Under the pieces are notes generated by a model, which saw only the letters and a program-made list of their open reading frames with translations, had not been told where the DNA came from and made no database searches. From Sulfurimonas hongkongensis (GTDB taxonomy: Bacteria; Campylobacterota; Campylobacteria; Campylobacterales; Sulfurimonadaceae), in the NCBI RefSeq assembly GCF_000445475.1, contig NZ_AUPZ01000003.1:1-64000 (forward strand): a stretch of DNA of 64,000 nt, in the 5' to 3' direction. The translations under genes were made by a program, and so were the position numbers. Shown one piece after another: positions 1 to 9,188 of this stretch (its first letter is position 1; each line of letters begins with the position of its first letter).

Positions 1-164
1 GCTTCATTTTTGCACTGCGTTTTGGTACATTTTTGGATTGCGCTTGACAGTAGGCTATAGATAAATTCATGAGCCACCACAAACATTGCAAACCATATCA
101 AAAGTATAGAGAAGTTGATAACAGAACACCAGAGCAAGAATGATTGTAAAAGCAGTAAGTCCAT
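1..164 (-). CDS. DUF6868-like small membrane protein, partial
   Basis: The gene runs off the left edge, so its stop is not visible. The 54 visible residues begin MDLLLLQSFLLWCSVINF, continue through a hydrophobic stretch, and then have an AHEFIYSL segment. This pattern (aromatic-Cys-x-VINF, one long hydrophobic helix, then Ala-His-x-x-Ile-Tyr) is what I know from the DUF6868 family of small membrane proteins of unknown function. An AGAGGA Shine-Dalgarno lies upstream of the ATG at 164. The family call rests on memory of the motif. Confidence 0.7.
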   Translation of the reverse strand, partial: MDLLLLQSFLLWCSVINFSILLIWFAMFVVAHEFIYSLLSSAIQKCTKTQCKNE

Positions 165-201
165 TTTTTTTCCTCTTTTTAATCTTTGTATACTATAAAT
201 A

Positions 202-384
202 AATTGAACCATCTGATTAATTTATAAACTAGATTCCGTGTCAAGCACGGAATGACGGGACACGCGTCATCCTGAATAAACAAACCGTCATCCTGAACAA
301 ACAAAACCGTCATCTTGAACAAACAAACCGTCATCCTGAACTTGATTCAGGATCTATCTTAATAATTGTTCAGAGCACTCAATT
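202..384. repeat. Mosaic MITE-like repeat, copy 1
   Basis: The element is bounded by imperfect inverted ends: TTGAACC-x-TCTGATTAATTT on the left and AATAATTGTTCAGAGCAC on the right, both abutting AATT. Inside are a palindrome made of gattccgtg and cacggaat, four degenerate ~21-bp units with the core gtcatcctgaa, and a second palindrome, cctgaa-cttga-ttcagg. The same element lies at 18329-18488 and 58913-59087, and a variant with different interior lies at 62441-62593. It carries no open frame that looks like a transposase, so it would be non-autonomous. Confidence 0.8.
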
Positions 385-504
385 ATATAAACACTAAATT
401 ACGTCGATAGTAATACTTTAATATGCTTAGTTAATTACATTAGTCAATATAACAGTATACTCAAATCATCTATTTTTGACAAAAAACTTCAAAGGGGGTT
501 CCAA

Positions 505-960
505 TAATGGTAATAAATATTATGAATGAAACTGGCGGTTTTAAGTTTATTGGTTCAAGAGGTGCTGGAGAAATAATTACAAAATTACCCTTTGTCTCTT
601 TTAAAATTTCAAACATTGCATATAAGTCATAACCAGCATTTTTTCAGATCCGTACATCTTTTCTGGGGTAGCCGTAACTCCTTTTTCAAGAGCTTTAAAT
701 ATAGCTTCTTCTTCGGTATAAATATCATTGTATTTTAGTTGAAGATTACTTAAAAATCATACCCCTCTATCTGCTGGTTGCAAATATGTAAAGTTTTGTA
801 GCATTATGGTTGCTAGATGGTCAGAAATCTTTTCTAAACCCCTGCGAGTCTTGATAATCTCTATAGGGCTATATGTTTTATTGTCTCTATACTATAAATT
901 TATCATATTTAGAAGATAGCCATTATCAGTAGAAAGTTTAAATACTTTTCCATATTGGAC
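505..960 (-). pseudogene. Decayed GHKL-type ATPase-like gene
   Basis: One minus-strand frame reads as protein for about 110 codons but has two in-frame stops (TAG after NMINL, TGA after PADRGV). It then needs a one-base shift at an A-run near 640 to continue as NAGYDLYAMFEILKETKG. Recognisable pieces are PADRGV, EEEAIFKALEKGVTAT and AGYDLYAMF...GNFVIIS. They resemble the N2 (DxGxG) and G2 (GxGL) boxes and the closing Ile-x-Ser strand of HATPase_c domains in stand-alone ATP-binding proteins. No start codon or RBS is convincing. The family is inferred from these motifs only. Confidence 0.5.
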
Positions 961-1033
961 ATATTAAGTTGTTTCATATCAAGCCCTTCACTTATAATAG
1001 TATTAGGATTGTATCATAGAAGTAGCGTTGCGG

Positions 1034-1121
1034 TGGTGGACAGTGTGAGATTCGAACTCACGGTAGGTTACCCTACACTACCTTTCCAAGGTAGCGGATT
1101 CGGCCACTCTCCCAACTGTCC
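1034..1121 (-). tRNA. tRNA-Ser (GGA)
   Basis: The minus strand folds into a class II tRNA of 88 nt. The acceptor stem is GGACAGT paired with ACTGTCC, followed by discriminator A and an encoded CCA. The anticodon loop is CTTGGAAAG, giving anticodon GGA. The variable arm is long (tagtgtagggtaaccta region), and the T-loop is GTTCGAATC. The anticodon and the long variable arm identify tRNA-Ser reading UCC/UCU. Confidence 0.96.
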
Positions 1122-1265
1122 ATATTTTTAAAGAGTATGATTTTACCTTTATGTTACTAAATCTACTCTAAAGACTCATAAACTCATAACTATCTCTTAA
1201 TAAAAATAAGCTATAGTATGGTAATTGTAATGTAAAATAACAAAAAGTATATTTTTGGAGTACAG

Positions 1266-2372
1266 ATGCTAGACAATTTCTCAATTCTTGCTGTAGATGA
1301 TGAACCTTTTAATCTTGACCTGATAGAAGCTGCATTTATGGAGTATACAAATGTCGAAATTATAAATGCTATAAATGCAAAAGAAGCGTTAGAGCACTTA
1401 GAGCAAAAAAAGTTTGATGTGGTTCTTTTAGATATCAGTATGCCTATGATGGACGGCATAGAAGCCTTAAAAATTATCAAGCAAAATCCAAAACTAAAAC
1501 TACTTCCCATCTTAATGGTAACTGCAAACACAGAGAGAGAAAGCGAGGCACTAAAACTAGGTGCTAGTGACTTCATAACTAAGCCCTACGACATAGAAGT
1601 ACTTTGTGCTAGAACTCTAAATTATGCAAAACTAAACCGCTACCATGAGCAGATAATCAACCAAACTGAGATACTAGAGAGCCAAGTACAACTTAGAACC
1701 AAGGAGCTTCAAGAGGCACTAAAGCTCTCAAAAGAGGCTGAGTATGAGATCTCCATCAGACTCGGTCGTGCTAGTGAGTTTAGAGACTTAGAGACAGGCG
1801 GACATATAAAGCGGATGAGTCTTTACTCCGAGCTTTTAGCAAGACTTTACGGTTTAGATAAACAAGAGTGCGAACTTGTTCTCTATGCTGCGCCACTTCA
1901 TGATATTGGTAAGGTTGGGATTCCTGATAAGATCTTGCTAAAGCCCGGTAGATTTGAGCCTCATGAGTTTGAGATTATGAAGCAACACTCTGTTATTGGA
2001 GCTAAGATATTAGATGGTACACAGAGATTTCCTGTTTTAAATGCAGGTCGCATCATAGCCTTGCAGCACCATGAAAAATGGGATGGAACAGGTTACCCAA
2101 GTGGACTATCTGGCAAAAATATCCACTTATATGCTAGGATAATTACTGTTGCTGATGTCTTTGATGCACTAAGTTCAAAGAGATGTTATAAAGAGGCAAT
2201 GGAGCTTGATAAAGTTTTAAGCATTATGAAAAAGGATTCAGGCACTCACTTTGATCCACTACTTATAACACTTTTTTTAAACAATCTAGATGAGTTTTTA
2301 AAGATAAAAGAGAAATATAAAGATGAAGAGTTTACTGATTGTGATATAAAATCCCTAGAGGAGAGACAGTGA
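1266..2372 (+). CDS. Response regulator with HD-GYP phosphodiesterase domain
   Basis: The 368-residue protein has a receiver domain at about 1-120, with the phospho-acceptor Asp in VVLLDISMP and Lys in ITKPYD. A short coiled linker follows, then an HD-GYP domain at about 165-345. The HDIGK metal site and the HHEKWDGTGYP signature are both intact, so c-di-GMP hydrolysis is expected in the cytoplasm under control of a partner kinase. A GGAG Shine-Dalgarno lies 6 nt before the ATG. The stop overlaps the start of the next receiver gene, and two histidine kinases follow, so the partner is probably encoded in the same operon. Confidence 0.92.
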   Translation: MLDNFSILAVDDEPFNLDLIEAAFMEYTNVEIINAINAKEALEHLEQKKFDVVLLDISMPMMDGIEALKIIKQNPKLKLLPILMVTANTERESEALKLGASDFITKPYDIEVLCARTLNYAKLNRYHEQIINQTEILESQVQLRTKELQEALKLSKEAEYEISIRLGRASEFRDLETGGHIKRMSLYSELLARLYGLDKQECELVLYAAPLHDIGKVGIPDKILLKPGRFEPHEFEIMKQHSVIGAKILDGTQRFPVLNAGRIIALQHHEKWDGTGYPSGLSGKNIHLYARIITVADVFDALSSKRCYKEAMELDKVLSIMKKDSGTHFDPLLITLFLNNLDEFLKIKEKYKDEEFTDCDIKSLEERQ

Positions 2373-2725
2373 AGATACTTTTTGTAGATGACAATGAGCT
2401 AAATAGAGTGGTTTTAAATGATATGATAGAGATGCTCTTTGAAGATGTAAGCATAGAGACCTATGAGAGCGCAAATGATATTTTGGAGCTTGACATCTCT
2501 AGTTATGACTTGATTTTAAGTGATATTGATATGCCAGAGATAAATGGTTGTGAGCTTCACGATATCTTAAGAGAAAAGCACAACTTCACAAAACCCATCA
2601 TTGCTATAACCGCGCTTGCAATCTCTGGAGATAAAGAGAAGATGCTAATGCACGGCTTTGATGACTATATATCTAAGCCTATAGATATGAATGAACTTGA
2701 GAGAACTTTGCAAAAATATATTTAA
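2369..2725 (+). CDS. Single-domain CheY-like response regulator
   Basis: This 118-residue protein is a receiver domain only. It has the acidic pair (FVDDNE), the phospho-acceptor in LILSDIDMPE, a conserved Thr in AITALA and Lys in YISKPID. It has no output domain, so it would act by protein-protein contact or as a phosphate relay. Translation starts at GTG (2369), overlapping the stop of the HD-GYP gene by four bases, with GAGGAGAG just upstream. Tight coupling to its neighbours suggests it shuttles phosphate between the two downstream kinases and the HD-GYP regulator; that is inference. Confidence 0.9.
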   Translation: MKILFVDDNELNRVVLNDMIEMLFEDVSIETYESANDILELDISSYDLILSDIDMPEINGCELHDILREKHNFTKPIIAITALAISGDKEKMLMHGFDDYISKPIDMNELERTLQKYI

Positions 2726-2735
2726 GGCATACCAA

Positions 2736-5063
2736 ATGACACAGACACAAATAGATGAGCTGTTGGCTAATTTTCTAATCTCTAAAGAAGATCTTGAATC
2801 AAGAGTTGTTTTTTCTGAGTTTGCTCACTCCATCTCTACTATAGTTGTTGATGATTTTGTTAAAAACTATCTACTAAACAACTCTAAACTCTCCATCTAC
2901 TTAGCTCATGCGGATACAAATAGACTTGTAAAAAACATAAAAGAGTTTGTTGCTTTTGTGCTAACTGCTCCTATCGATGAGGCTTACATAGATAGAATCC
3001 ACTTTATAGGCTCCATCCATTTTTCTATAAAACTTGACCCTCCAAAAGTTACTCATGGATTTTTAGCCATAAATGAGGTTTTAAAAAAACTAGCCAAGGT
3101 AAACGAGTTCGTAGATCAGCATAAATGTCTCATCAAAAAAATACTTAGACTCGTAGAGCATGTAATGAATGATGGATACTATATACAAAAAACCAAACTC
3201 TACACCGACTCCATCCAAAACCTAAAGGGTTTTAATGCGCAAAATGAACTCTATGTAGGCTTTGAGTATCACAAACAAAACATGAAAAAAATAGATGATG
3301 CACAAGATGCCATAAGTGCCATAAAAAACACAAACAATATCCAAGAAGACCCAAATAAATGCGCCTTTGGAAAGATTTTAAATGTTCTAAAGAGTGATGA
3401 AAAATATGAATATATCTTAGGTGATGAACTACAAAGTGTTGCATCTTTGCATGACAAATGGCATCAAGAATTTGTAGCTTTTAAGCGAGTGGCAAAAGAG
3501 GAAAATAGAGAGATGATGCAAAGCTACAAAAAAAATATCTCTAACATCACAAAAGAGTTAAAAACAGTGCTAAACAGATCACTGCATGAGTCCATAGAGG
3601 ATGGTCATGTGGCTTTAAATGCTGGTATAAAATCTATGAAAAATATTACTGAGCTTTTTCATAAAAAAGAGTATTTTGATGATTTTGATGAGATGTTTAA
3701 AAGTATTTTAAAAAAGACTTTCAATGAGTTTCAATGGGCCATAGATGATATCTACGTAGACCATCACACACAAGCGGATGATAGTTACAATATACAAAAG
3801 ATGCTAAGACACTCTGCTAAAAACATCTACTTGGGGATAAGACTAAAGCTTGACTTCACAAATGACTATGTTTATGAGATGCTAAGCATCCTTATAGAGG
3901 TTTTAGACCTTAATATCTTAGCAAAGGAGAGGGAATCTTCACTTATAACTTTTGCCGATAAAGCTGAAAATGCCAACAAATCAAAAGATATATTTTTAGC
4001 AAATATGTCGCACGAGCTTAGGACTCCGCTAAATGCCATAACAGGTTTTTCTCAAATCATTATGATGAAAAAAGATACGCCTGAGACCATCAGGAACTAT
4101 GTAGGCAAGATAAATATAGCTGGTAAAAATTTGCTAGACCTTGTAAACACTATCTTAGACTTTGCAAAACTAGAAGCTGGAAAAATGCAGTTTAATCCTA
4201 AACTTAGCAATATCCCAAACATCATAAGCGAAGTATCGATTCTTGTACAGCCCCTAGCACAAGAGAAAAATATCACTCTTAAGATGCCAAGCATCGTTTC
4301 GCTAAACCTATATATAGATGCAAAGCTTTTCAAGCAAGTCCTTATAAACTTACTAACAAATGCTATAAAATTTACTAACAATAACGGAAATGTTAGTCTT
4401 AATATTACCTACGATGCAACTAAACAGATGTATGAGTTTGAAGTAAAAGACAACGGTATTGGCTTATCTAAAGAGTCCATATCTAAACTTTTTCAAGCTT
4501 TTTCTCAGATAGATAACGACTACCAAAAGCTCCAGCAAGGAACAGGACTTGGGCTTATGATAAGTAAAAAAATAATTGAAGAGTTACACAAGGGCACTCT
4601 AAGAGTCCAAAGCAAGCTAGGAGAGGGAAGCAGTTTCTTTATAAATATGCCAACATCGATGGTAGAGTCACACACATTTAGTATAAATGAAGCTCCAAAA
4701 GATGCAAGAAATGTACTTATAGTGGAGAACTCAGCAAGTTACCAAAAGATACTAGCAGAGCATCTTAGAAAAAATGTAAATCTCACCTTTACAGATAGCA
4801 TAAACAAAGCAAAAAACCTCCTTTTAAAGAACAAATATGACTATTTGATTTTAGACTTTTTTCTTACAGATGGCATTAGTGCAGAGATCTTAGAGTTTAT
4901 GGAAGAAGAGAGCATCAAGATACCAACCATAGTTATCTCAGCCGAAGAGGAGATAGCTATCTCATCATCTCTAACAGGCTCTACAAACCTAGAGGGCATC
5001 GTAAACAAACACAATATAGATCATATCTGTGCATCTATAAAAGGCGAGGTCTTTAGTGAATAG
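2736..5063 (+). CDS. Hybrid sensor histidine kinase with C-terminal receiver
   Basis: I choose ATG 2736 over the upstream ATG at 2691, because 2691 lies inside the preceding coding region and 2736 follows AAGG at a proper distance. The ~775-residue protein has a long N-terminal region without a domain I recognise. A HisKA domain follows (FLANMSHELRTPLNAI, phospho-His) and a HATPase_c domain (NLLTNAIKFT N box, DNGIGL, GTGLGLMISKK). The C-terminal receiver keeps the Asp in YLILDFF but its usual acidic pair reads VEN, so it may be weakly active. No clear membrane segment is seen, which suggests a cytoplasmic sensor. Confidence 0.88.
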   Translation: MTQTQIDELLANFLISKEDLESRVVFSEFAHSISTIVVDDFVKNYLLNNSKLSIYLAHADTNRLVKNIKEFVAFVLTAPIDEAYIDRIHFIGSIHFSIKLDPPKVTHGFLAINEVLKKLAKVNEFVDQHKCLIKKILRLVEHVMNDGYYIQKTKLYTDSIQNLKGFNAQNELYVGFEYHKQNMKKIDDAQDAISAIKNTNNIQEDPNKCAFGKILNVLKSDEKYEYILGDELQSVASLHDKWHQEFVAFKRVAKEENREMMQSYKKNISNITKELKTVLNRSLHESIEDGHVALNAGIKSMKNITELFHKKEYFDDFDEMFKSILKKTFNEFQWAIDDIYVDHHTQADDSYNIQKMLRHSAKNIYLGIRLKLDFTNDYVYEMLSILIEVLDLNILAKERESSLITFADKAENANKSKDIFLANMSHELRTPLNAITGFSQIIMMKKDTPETIRNYVGKINIAGKNLLDLVNTILDFAKLEAGKMQFNPKLSNIPNIISEVSILVQPLAQEKNITLKMPSIVSLNLYIDAKLFKQVLINLLTNAIKFTNNNGNVSLNITYDATKQMYEFEVKDNGIGLSKESISKLFQAFSQIDNDYQKLQQGTGLGLMISKKIIEELHKGTLRVQSKLGEGSSFFINMPTSMVESHTFSINEAPKDARNVLIVENSASYQKILAEHLRKNVNLTFTDSINKAKNLLLKNKYDYLILDFFLTDGISAEILEFMEEESIKIPTIVISAEEEIAISSSLTGSTNLEGIVNKHNIDHICASIKGEVFSE

Positions 5064-6381
5064 TTTTTTAAAAAAAATATTTAAAAATATCATAATAATT
5101 CCCATAAGTATTATAACTATCGTAATGATTTTAGAGCTTTTATATCTAGCTTCAGATATATCAAAAGAACAAAGCAGTCCAGATATTTCTACTTTAAATA
5201 TCATCTTATTTATCTTGCTAAACTTTATACTCTTAACCATCTACTACTTTTTAGTTAGCTTCTTTAAAAACAAAAAACTCCAAAACACACACACAAGCTT
5301 ACAAGAGAAGTACACCTACAAAAACAAGCTACTCTCAGAGTATAAAAGAGCTGTTGATTTGGGTGCTATTGTTAGCAAGGCAGATAAAAAAGGAATGATT
5401 ACTTATGTTAATGATGCCTTTATCAAGATATCTGGCTATAGTGAGGGTGAGTTGCTTGGAAAGTCACACTCTATTGTAAAACATGAAGATACTCCAAAAG
5501 AGACTTTTAAAGACTTGTGGAAAACTATCCTTAGCAAAAAAGTTTGGCAAGGAGATATAAAAAATAGAGCAAAGGATGGAAGTGTTTACTATGTTTTTGC
5601 GACTATTGTACCTATACTAAATGACAAAGAAGAGATAGAGGAGTTTTTGTCTATACGCTATGACACTACAAACCTACACAAAGCACTAGATGAAGCCAAC
5701 AAAGCAGAAAGATCAAAGAGTCGCTTTTTAGCAAACATGTCGCATGAACTTAGAACCCCACTAAATGCCATCATAGGTTTTTCTCAAATACTTCTAAGAC
5801 GAGATAAGTTAGATGCCAAAGATAAAGAGTATATAAAAAAGATAAATCTATCTGGAGATAACCTTTTACGCCTTGTAAATTCCATACTAGATTTTTCAAA
5901 GATGGATGAGAATGAGATGCTAGCTCATCCTAATGATATAGCGATAAAAGAGCTCTTTGATGAAGCTATTGTGATGTGTGAAGCGCAGATGCTAGAGAAG
6001 TCTATAACTCTAAATATGTTTGAAATAGATGAAGATATAACTATCTATGCAGACAAACAACTACTAAAACAGGCACTCATAAATATCATCTCAAACGCTG
6101 TAAAGTTTTCTAAAGAGAGTAGTGCTATAGATATATCTCACAAGAGGCAAGGGACTAAACATATTTTTGGTATTTGCGATTATGGAGATGGCATGGACAC
6201 AGAAGATGTAGATGCACTATTTACACCCTTTAAACAGGGCAAAAATGCTCATACAAATGTTATAAAAGGAACAGGATTAGGACTTGCCATCACGCACAAA
6301 ATCATAACAGAACTGCACAGAGGTGAGATTTGGGTTGAGAGCGAACTTGGAGTTGGAACCTGCTTTTATATTTCACTTTAA
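5056..6381 (+). CDS. Membrane PAS-domain sensor histidine kinase
   Basis: The 441-residue protein starts at GTG 5056, overlapping the previous gene by eight bases. Two membrane helices (about 10-30 and 50-70) frame a very short external loop. They are followed by a PAS domain (about 105-205, ISGYSEGELLGKSHS with a PAC end), then HisKA (FLANMSHELRTPLNAI) and HATPase_c (NIISNAVKFS, DYGDGM, GTGLGLAI). With so small an outer loop, the signal is probably sensed by the PAS domain or in the membrane. It is the last gene of the four-gene signalling operon. Confidence 0.9.
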   Translation: MNSFLKKIFKNIIIIPISIITIVMILELLYLASDISKEQSSPDISTLNIILFILLNFILLTIYYFLVSFFKNKKLQNTHTSLQEKYTYKNKLLSEYKRAVDLGAIVSKADKKGMITYVNDAFIKISGYSEGELLGKSHSIVKHEDTPKETFKDLWKTILSKKVWQGDIKNRAKDGSVYYVFATIVPILNDKEEIEEFLSIRYDTTNLHKALDEANKAERSKSRFLANMSHELRTPLNAIIGFSQILLRRDKLDAKDKEYIKKINLSGDNLLRLVNSILDFSKMDENEMLAHPNDIAIKELFDEAIVMCEAQMLEKSITLNMFEIDEDITIYADKQLLKQALINIISNAVKFSKESSAIDISHKRQGTKHIFGICDYGDGMDTEDVDALFTPFKQGKNAHTNVIKGTGLGLAITHKIITELHRGEIWVESELGVGTCFYISL

Positions 6382-6450
6382 CTTTAATATTTTTGAACCA
6401 AACTTCGTCATCTTTCGTGCGTAACAACCCCACAAAGTAAGAGTAGGGAT

Positions 6451-7098
6451 CTAACTAAAAAGGTCACTATAGTCATATTTTGAAGTGTCTAGGTAGTGTT
6501 TTTTGCCAATCTTTTGGAATCTCTCATCATCTTCTTTAGCTGCTTTTTTAAACTTTTCTTTTAATTTTTTGAGTTTTTTAGCACTATATGAGCTCTGTTT
6601 AAAGTACTTTTTTAAAGAGATAAGAGTTGATTTTTCTTCATCAACTTCTATCTCTGCTTCTACAAGATCTTGGCTATCTATGATTAGTTCCTCTTTTAGA
6701 GTGTGTTGTAAAAACTTAGATGATATTGCGTTTAACATATTTTTTAACTGCTCATCTTTGTCTTTGTAGATCTTCTCTATCCTGATCCTCTCTTCTATGA
6801 GCATCTGTTCTTTTTGCTCTCTTAGAGATTTAGTCTCACCTTCGAGTCTATCTACTTTTTGTCTAAGTCTTTCATTTTGATCCTCTAAAAGTTTGTAGTA
6901 TTTATCATCATTTTGTTGCGTTGCTCTTTTGTTAGTTTGTTTTATAGTTTGTTTGTTAGTCACATCAGAGTCTAGCAGGACAAGTTTTACGCCATCTTCT
7001 ACTACACTCTCTAGCGAGCCTCTTCTTATGCGGTTATGTATCGCCTCTTTTGAGACCCCTAGTTTAGTGGCGGCATCTGCTATGCTCATCTTTGACAT
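6451..7098 (-). CDS. Predicted DNA-binding protein, HTH plus coiled coil
   Basis: The 215-residue protein begins with a short helix-turn-helix (SIADAATKLGVSKEAIHNRI, about 4-24) like MerR/excisionase-type readers. A Thr/Gln-rich linker (TNKQTIKQTNKRATQQN) follows, then a long charged coiled coil at about 70-130 and a Lys-rich C-terminus. No ligand or enzyme domain is visible. It lies 10 bp downstream of the YajQ gene on the same strand, so the two are probably co-transcribed. Function is unknown; the layout resembles small partition or nucleoid-binding adaptors, but that is only a structural analogy. Confidence 0.75.
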   Translation of the reverse strand: MSKMSIADAATKLGVSKEAIHNRIRRGSLESVVEDGVKLVLLDSDVTNKQTIKQTNKRATQQNDDKYYKLLEDQNERLRQKVDRLEGETKSLREQKEQMLIEERIRIEKIYKDKDEQLKNMLNAISSKFLQHTLKEELIIDSQDLVEAEIEVDEEKSTLISLKKYFKQSSYSAKKLKKLKEKFKKAAKEDDERFQKIGKKHYLDTSKYDYSDLFS

Positions 7099-7108
7099 AA
7101 ACTCTTCC

Positions 7109-7606
7109 TTATCTCATATTTTCAAACACTAGCGGAGCTTCCCACTCCTGTGATCGAATCTCGCTTATAACCTTTTGCAAATCATCAAGACTTTTACCTT
7201 TAACCCTGATGGCATCGCCCTCTATCTGAGCATTTACTTTGAGTTTTAATTTTTTTATCTCAGCAGTTATTTTTTTTGCTTCTTTAGACTCTATATAGTC
7301 AACTACTTTAAAGGTTACTTTCTTGTTCCCACCTGAAGAGTCTTCGACCCTTAACTCTTCTAAAACCTTAGAAGAGAGATCTTGTCTTAAAAGTTTAGCT
7401 ATAACTATGTCTTTTAGAGCGTCGAGTTTGTTATCACTAGATGCTATTAAAACAAGTAGTTTATCTCCCTCTTTGTAGTTAACTTCGTAAGCTGTACCTT
7501 TGAAGTCATAACGGTTAGCGACCTCTTTTTCTGCCATATTTATAGCATTTTTAAAGTTTTGCATATCTATCTTTGCACTAATATCAAATGAGTGTTCTTT
7601 TGCCAT
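7109..7606 (-). CDS. yajQ: YajQ family nucleotide-binding protein
   Basis: The 165-residue protein matches the full length of the YajQ (DUF520) family. The N-terminus SFDISAKIDMQNFKNAINMA and the internal NRYDFKGT motif are diagnostic. Family members bind nucleotides or RNA, and some are c-di-GMP effectors controlling transcription; binding here is not shown by sequence. The protein would be cytoplasmic. It lies between several c-di-GMP enzymes in this window and is followed on the same strand by the HTH protein, which makes an effector role plausible but unproven. Confidence 0.92.
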   Translation of the reverse strand: MAKEHSFDISAKIDMQNFKNAINMAEKEVANRYDFKGTAYEVNYKEGDKLLVLIASSDNKLDALKDIVIAKLLRQDLSSKVLEELRVEDSSGGNKKVTFKVVDYIESKEAKKITAEIKKLKLKVNAQIEGDAIRVKGKSLDDLQKVISEIRSQEWEAPLVFENMR

Positions 7607-7703
7607 CTTTTGCCCTTTTAAAATAATAACATTTATTATAACATAACAAAACTATGTTATAAAGATTTTTCTTTGCTTATAAGAAAAAACTATGTCTATG
7701 TGG

Positions 7704-7709
7704 TATAAT
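7704..7709 (+). promoter_or_regulatory. -10 box very close to start codon
   Basis: A perfect TATAAT lies only 6 nt before the ATG at 7716. If used, transcription would begin at or next to the start codon, giving a leaderless mRNA. No Shine-Dalgarno is visible before this ATG. A convincing -35 is absent, as is common in Campylobacterota. Confidence 0.5.
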
Positions 7710-7715
7710 TAAGAC

Positions 7716-9188
7716 ATGTATTTAAACTACTCAAACAAGCTAAAAAATAGATATCTGTTAGTTGTTGGGTTTATCTTTTTTTTAGCACTCATCTTTAGAG
7801 GTTATTATGATGTGAAGCATCAACGTTCAATGATTGAGCTGCAGATGCAAGAACTTCACAAAAATGCTGTCTTACAATACCGCAATCTTATTTCAAACCT
7901 AGAAGAAAAGTATACCTCTATAGGCTTTGTATTTACAAATATGCAAGATATTTATGAACCTATAAAGCATAGATATAGAGAACTCATCTATTACAAACTT
8001 GAAAAAAACTACTTAAGATTACAAGAGTTCAATCCTGATCTTTATGTCATGCATCTACATGACACTTCAAACACTACCATACTTAGAATGCACAAACCTA
8101 CAAGTTATGATGATGACTTAACAGATATTCGCCCCATAATTAAACAAACAAATATAGACAAAAAAGTTCATTTTGGATTTGAGACTGGTAAAAATGGTAT
8201 AAACTATCGCATCTCTATCCCTTTTATAACTAGAGATGATGAGCATTTAGGAGTTTTAGAGTTTGGTATAAAACCTCAGTATTTTGCATCTCATATGAGC
8301 TCTTTACTTGGTGCCCAGTCGCAAGTTTTAGTAAAAACCTCTAGCCTAAAGCATCTTCAAAAACAGATAGATTCTGAGGACTTGGGAGAATTCTCCATAC
8401 TCTTTAAAAACTACTTTTTTAACAAGATAAAAGAAAAGGTTGATTTTGATAAAAAAACACAAATAGTGGAGATAGGAGAGAGAACTTATCTCCTCTTTAA
8501 TGACCTGTCACTTGATGATTATGAAGGCAATATGGTAGCCAAAATCTTAATTGCAAAAGACATTACAAAAAAAGTACTGGAAAATAAAAACTCCATCATT
8601 CTAACAAATTTTTTAAACTTTCTTATACTTTTAGTCTGTTTTATTTTAATATATATCATCTTTACAAAATACTCAAACAGTCTCGAAAATGCCTACAAAA
8701 ACATTGGTAAACTAGAAGTAGAAGTAGAGACAGATACACTAACAGGCATAAACAACAGAGCCTCACTAAATAATTTCTTGCAAAAAAAAGTCAAAGTTCC
8801 AAATGAATATGCCATCATCTTTTTTGATATAGATCACTTCAAAGAGATAAATGACACTCACGGTCACGACGCTGGAGATGTTATACTAAAAGAGTTAACA
8901 AGTATTGTAAAGCAAAGCATAAGAGTTGATGACTTTTTTGCAAGATGGGGAGGAGAAGAGTTTGCTATAGTCTTAAGAGCAAACTCCCTTGAAGATGTAG
9001 TCTCACTAACACAAAAGATAAAAGAGAACACTTGTTCACATCTCTTTTATAACGACATTGTGCTAACATGTAGTTTTGGTGTAACTATGATAGATAGGCC
9101 TCACAGAATGGACGAAGTCTTTAAACGAGCAGATGAGCTTCTTTATGAGGCTAAAAATGCAGGAAGAAACTGCATAAAGTACCGCTAA
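7716..9188 (+). CDS. Membrane diguanylate cyclase with periplasmic sensor
   Basis: The 490-residue protein has an N-terminal membrane helix (about 13-28), an extracytoplasmic region of about 255 residues resembling a double-Cache-type sensor, and a second helix at about 295-318. A GGDEF domain follows at about 340-490. The active site is intact (FFDIDHFKEINDTHGHDAGD, RWGGEEFAIV). An RxxD inhibitory site (RVDD) lies five residues before GGEEF, so product feedback is expected. The gene converges on the FrdB-like gene with a 4-bp overlap. The ligand is not predictable from sequence. Confidence 0.9.
   Translation: MYLNYSNKLKNRYLLVVGFIFFLALIFRGYYDVKHQRSMIELQMQELHKNAVLQYRNLISNLEEKYTSIGFVFTNMQDIYEPIKHRYRELIYYKLEKNYLRLQEFNPDLYVMHLHDTSNTTILRMHKPTSYDDDLTDIRPIIKQTNIDKKVHFGFETGKNGINYRISIPFITRDDEHLGVLEFGIKPQYFASHMSSLLGAQSQVLVKTSSLKHLQKQIDSEDLGEFSILFKNYFFNKIKEKVDFDKKTQIVEIGERTYLLFNDLSLDDYEGNMVAKILIAKDITKKVLENKNSIILTNFLNFLILLVCFILIYIIFTKYSNSLENAYKNIGKLEVEVETDTLTGINNRASLNNFLQKKVKVPNEYAIIFFDIDHFKEINDTHGHDAGDVILKELTSIVKQSIRVDDFFARWGGEEFAIVLRANSLEDVVSLTQKIKENTCSHLFYNDIVLTCSFGVTMIDRPHRMDEVFKRADELLYEAKNAGRNCIKYR

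Noticed and set aside
202-384. CRISPR-like spaced repeats in copy 1
   Set aside because: Spacer portions are also repeated (aaacaaac), and the same block recurs at other loci as part of a bounded element.
1211-1576. Antisense open frame of 121 codons opposite the HD-GYP gene
   Set aside because: It is a shadow of the real gene, with no ribosome site or family motif.
2691-2735. Longer N-terminus for the hybrid kinase
   Set aside because: It lies inside the receiver gene and has no ribosome site, whereas ATG 2736 has AAGG upstream.
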